Origin: Allocoprobacillus halotolerans
Lineage (GTDB): Bacteria > Bacillota_I > Bacilli_A > Erysipelotrichales > Coprobacillaceae
Direction: 5' to 3'
Length of the DNA: 64,000 nucleotides
Assembly (NCBI RefSeq): GCF_024399475.1
Contig: NZ_CP101620.1
Coordinates: forward strand, 2,213,608-2,277,607
Shown: piece after piece, positions 60,824 to 64,000 of the stretch
Layout: the number at the start of each line of letters is the position of its first letter
How positions within the stretch are numbered: the first letter of the stretch is position 1
Made by a program: the position numbers and the translations under genes
Notes under the pieces: model-generated
What the model was told of the DNA's origin: nothing
Database searches by the model: none
The model's input: the letters and a program-made list of their open reading frames with translations, nothing else

Positions 60824-60827
60824 TTAT

Positions 60828-60903
<76 letters not shown>

Positions 60904-60928
60904 TTCATTTAAAAACGATTCACTACAT

Positions 60929-61005
60929 GGCGGGGTAGCTCAGTTGGCTAGAGCAATCGGTTCATACCCGGTGGGTCGGGGGTTCGAATCCCTTCCCCGC
61001 TACCA
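60929..61005 (+). tRNA. tRNA-Met (CAT), elongator
   Basis: Acceptor GGCGGGG/CCCCGCT, loop TTCATAC. The body resembles the Bacillus elongator tRNA-Met. Confidence 0.88.
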
Positions 61006-61016
61006 TTAAGTATCGT

Positions 61017-61041
61017 AGTGGTGAATACCACTTTTTATTTT
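61017..61041 (+). terminator. Hairpin between the last two tRNAs
   Basis: AGTGGT, GAAT loop, ACCACT and T5; a possible partial terminator inside the tRNA operon. Confidence 0.6.
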
Positions 61042-61045
61042 ATAC

Positions 61046-61122
61046 GGACCCTTAGCTCAGTTGGTTAGAGCTATCGGCTCATAACCGATCGGTCGAAGGT
61101 TCGAGTCCTTCAGGGTCCACCA
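61046..61122 (+). tRNA. tRNA-Ile2 (CAT, lysidine type)
   Basis: Acceptor GGACCCT/AGGGTCC, loop CTCATAA. The body resembles the Bacillus AUA-reading tRNA-Ile rather than tRNA-Met; C34 would be modified to lysidine by TilS. Confidence 0.85.
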
Positions 61123-61131
61123 ATTGTCATT

Positions 61132-61160
61132 AACCTCAATTCTTGAGGTTTTTATTTTTT
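61132..61160 (+). terminator. Terminator of the tRNA operon
   Basis: AACCTCAA, TTC loop, TTGAGGTT and T tract. Confidence 0.85.
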
Positions 61161-61248
61161 ATAGTCTTATTTATGTTATAATGGTTTTGTTAATATTCAT
61201 ATATATTTCATAACAATATGATATATTCAGTGAGAAGTAGGTGATAGA

Positions 61249-63582
61249 ATGGATAATATAAAATTAATGGGATTAACTCATCAACAAGTTGAACAACGTG
61301 TACAACAGGGATTGATGAATATATCCCATGACAATATTTCAAAAACAAAAAAACAAATTATATTAGAACATACTCTTACATATTTTAACTGTTTAAATCT
61401 CTTTTTAGCAGCTATTATTATTTCAACAGGACGTTGGACGAATTTAACATTTATGGTTGTTATTTTTATTAATGCTTTTATTGGTATATATCAAGAATTA
61501 AAAGTAAAAAAGATTATAGATCAGTTAACAGTTGTTACAGTTAAAAAAGTAAAAGTTATCCGTGATCAACAAGAAATGATTATTCCGACTGAAGAACTTG
61601 TAAAAGATGATATCGTTTTTTAGAAACTGGCAATCAAATAGGAAGTGACTGTATTGTTTTAGATTCACATGGGATGGAAGTCAATGAAGCTTTATTGACA
61701 GGTGAATCAGAACCAGTTAAAAAAATCTAAATGATGAACTTTTATCAGGAAGTTTTGTGGTTGCTGGAAGTGCCTATGCAAAAGTTATTCGTGTGGGTAA
61801 TGAGAATTATTCTACAAAACTTGTTCATAAAGCAAAAAATAAAAATAATGCTTCTTCAGAAATGAAAGATTCTATTGAAAAAGTTATTAAAATATTAAGT
61901 GTTGTTATTATACCTGTTGGATTGGTTTTATATTTTTCACAACGTAGTGCTTTTCCTAATGATTTAGCAAGCGCTATTGTTAAAACAGTAGCTGGTGTTA
62001 TTGGAATGATTCCCGAAGGACTTGTTTTATTGACAAGTTTGTCATTTATTATTGGAGTGGGAAAGTTAGCACGTAAGAAAGCTTTGATACAGGAGATGGA
62101 AGCCATCGAAGCTTTAGCAAGAGTTGATGTTTTGTGTCTTGATAAAACAGGAACTATCACAACTGGAGAATTAAAAGTTGAAAATGTTTTACCAATTAAT
62201 TCTCATACTCTTCAAGATATTGAATTTATAATGGGGGTTATGGCTCATGAATGTGATGATGTCAATGCAACGCAGTTAGCACTCCAAAATTATTTTTCTA
62301 AGCAGTATCATGTCAAGATTGATAACTCTATTCCATTTTCATCACAACGTAAAATGCGTGCTTTAACGATTGTGGGAAGAGGTAACTATGTTTTAGGGGC
62401 ACCTGATTTCTTACTGATGCCTGATGATGAATTTTTGATAGAGGCTGAAAAGTATGCTAGTAAAGGATATCGTGTTTTATTATTAGGACAAACGGATTCC
62501 ATTGATGTTTCACAGTCACAAATTGGTGCAGTGAAAGCTATGGCTTTGATTGTTATTTATGATTGTATTCGTCCTGAAGCCAAAGAAACATTACGTTTCT
62601 TTGAAAATGCTCATGTTGATATTCGTATTTTATCAGGTGATAATCCAACTACAGTTGCGCGTGTGGCACAATTAGCGGGTTTAAAAGATGGACATCTTTA
62701 TATTGATGCTTCAACATTACCTGAAGATGATTTGGAAATGGAAAAAATTGTTTCACATTATCATGTTTTTGGACGTGTCAAACCAGAACAAAAACAACGT
62801 ATTATAAAAGCATTACAAGCCAATGGACATGTTGTAGGGATGGTTGGAGATGGAGTCAATGATGTTTTGGCTTTGAAAGATGCTGATTGTGGTATTGCGA
62901 TGGCGGCTGGTAGTGATGCTGCTAAACAAGCTGCTCATATTGTATTATTGGATTCTTCATTTGCCTCAATGGTTGATATTGTTAAAGAGGGAGAGCGATT
63001 ATTGCAGATATTGAAAGAGTCAGCTCACTTTATCTTACAAAAACAATTTATTCTACAGTTCTTTGTCTTGTCTTTGCTGGATTACAAATGAGTTATCCTT
63101 TTACCCCTTTACAATTAAGTTTAATCAGTGGATTAGCTATTGGTTTACCAAGCTTTTTATTGACTTTAGAACGTTCTTCATCATTATCATCACAAGGTTT
63201 TTTAAAGCATGTTATTTCAACAGCATTACCATGTGCTTTAACAATGATTATTTATATGCTTTTGATTACTTTTATTGGATATCAGTTTCATTTTAGTGAT
63301 CGTCTATTATCAACATATTATTATCTTGTGGCTGGTTTTATTAGTTTTCTTGTTGTTTTTGTTGTATGTCTGCCTTGGAATCGCTTAAGAGTTATTGTCG
63401 CTAGTGTGATTACTGTTGTTTTCTACTTGATTTTAATGGTTATGCATGATTTCTTTGAAATCAATTCTTTATTTTCTGTGTCGATGCTTTTTATCATTCC
63501 TATTTGTGCAACAACACCTTTTGTTTTGTTTGCATTGAAACGAGGTATTGTTCATATTTATAAATATCTAGGAAAACATTAA
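61249..63582 (+). CDS. Cation-translocating P-type ATPase, three frameshifts
   Basis: Repaired 778 residues. N-terminal MGLTHQQVEQRVQQGLMN, actuator loop TGESEPVKK, transport helix VIGMIPEGLVLLTS, phosphorylation motif CLDKTGTITTGEL, hinge MVGDGVNDVLALKDADCG and C-terminal membrane helices. The PEGL helix and length resemble the CtpE/Exp7-type ATPases (Ca-type cations). Breaks at T6 61616-61621, A7 61719-61725 and A5 63039-63043 are each repaired by one base, joining VFLETGNQIGSD, KKNLNDELLSGSF and LQKTIYSTVLCLVFAGLQMS. Confidence 0.85.
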
Positions 63583-64000
63583 CGTAATAGCTTTAAATTA
63601 TAAACGGAAATATGCGTATTGGTTTTAGAAAGAATTTGTTGGCATTGTTCCTTTGAAAGATCAAAGAGTTTATAAGGATGAATATTAATGGTGGATACAT
63701 AAGCACCACATTTGATTTGAAATGAACATTTCTTATGTAAATAATCAAAAGTTTTATCTTGTAGATAATGATAAAGATCAATGAATGCTATTTCAATCAA
63801 ATCTTCGTTCGTATTAAACATGACCATAAAGAAAAAATTAGATCTTTCATAATAAAGACTAACATCTCCGAAATCAAAATACTCTTTCATTTTTTCCATG
63901 AGATGCTTAGAAACATGAAAATAGAGTTGAGGATATTCTTCAATCAGGTAAGGTATAATTTGAAATTCAATATAAATACCTGTTAAAAAGCGAACGGATT
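63579..64000 (-). CDS. Unknown protein, 5' end beyond window
   Basis: The reverse-strand frame is open from the window edge (SVRFLTGIYIEFQIIPYLIE ...) to TAA at 63579, overlapping the ATPase stop tail to tail. 139 residues visible, no motif I can name; alternating strands and helices with a few aromatics (FDFGDVSLYYERSNFFFMVM). It could be the C-terminal part of a sensory or GGDEF-like domain, but I cannot support that. Confidence 0.5.
   Translation of the reverse strand, partial: SVRFLTGIYIEFQIIPYLIEEYPQLYFHVSKHLMEKMKEYFDFGDVSLYYERSNFFFMVMFNTNEDLIEIAFIDLYHYLQDKTFDYLHKKCSFQIKCGAYVSTINIHPYKLFDLSKEQCQQILSKTNTHISVYNLKLLR

Overview
The window is AT-rich DNA from a low-GC Gram-positive gut-type bacterium. 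Gene content and order (obg-ruvAB, comEA-comEC-holA, hrcA-grpE-dnaK-dnaJ, rpmB-asp23-fakA, recG-plsX-rnc), two-domain PPK2, CIRCE-type heat-shock control, sortase-built pili and a class C-type group II intron fit Bacillota. My best guess is Erysipelotrichia (Coprobacillaceae-like), but the genus cannot be fixed from sequence reading alone.

Layout. 1-16.6 kb is housekeeping backbone: obg (5' cut by the window edge), ruvA, ruvB, comEA, comEC, holA, an L-serine dehydratase, hemW, a decayed Phd/RelE-type toxin-antitoxin pair wedged into the hemW tail, the CIRCE-controlled hrcA-grpE-dnaK-dnaJ operon, rpmB (reverse strand), an Asp23 protein and fakA. 16.6-45.2 kb is a large accessory island. It holds an integrase pseudogene and XRE repressors, an IS4-type element, an LPXTG-like surface protein, a serine recombinase beside what was a ~103-bp inverted-repeat-bounded promoter segment, an IS with a 3.5-kb Tn552-like transposon nested in it (both inside that segment), an Rrf2 regulator, a complete sortase pilus operon (giant adhesin, major pilin, class C sortase, minor pilin), and then a degenerate conjugative-element tail (sigma-like factors, MazF, excisionase, second IS copy, a type III RNA-protein toxin-antitoxin locus). 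45.7-57.9 kb returns to backbone-like genes: ROK regulator, PHP phosphoesterase, PPK2, HAD phosphatase, AEC permease, recG, plsX, rnc, LysM protein, FMN-binding lipoprotein, pncB, tyrA. 58-60 kb is a group II intron placed directly after a terminator. 60.0-61.1 kb is an 11-tRNA operon. 61.2-63.6 kb is a P-type cation ATPase, and a cut-off reverse-strand gene ends the window.

How parts work together. The most interesting unit is the pilus locus: a dedicated serine recombinase whose ribosome site lies in a perfect 15-bp hairpin, inverted recombination sites with matching AC/GT cores, a promoter between them that now points away from the pilus operon, and an Rrf2-type regulator as first gene of the operon. 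An IS has since landed inside the switch and probably disabled or rewired it. A separate type III toxin-antitoxin locus (two 46-nt RNA repeats, terminator, toxin) lies at the island's end.

Quality warning. At least twenty breaks in otherwise intact genes, including rnc, plsX and recG, look like loss of one base, nearly all in homopolymer runs. This pattern points to uncorrected sequencing/assembly error rather than gene death, so I give those genes their full repaired extents.
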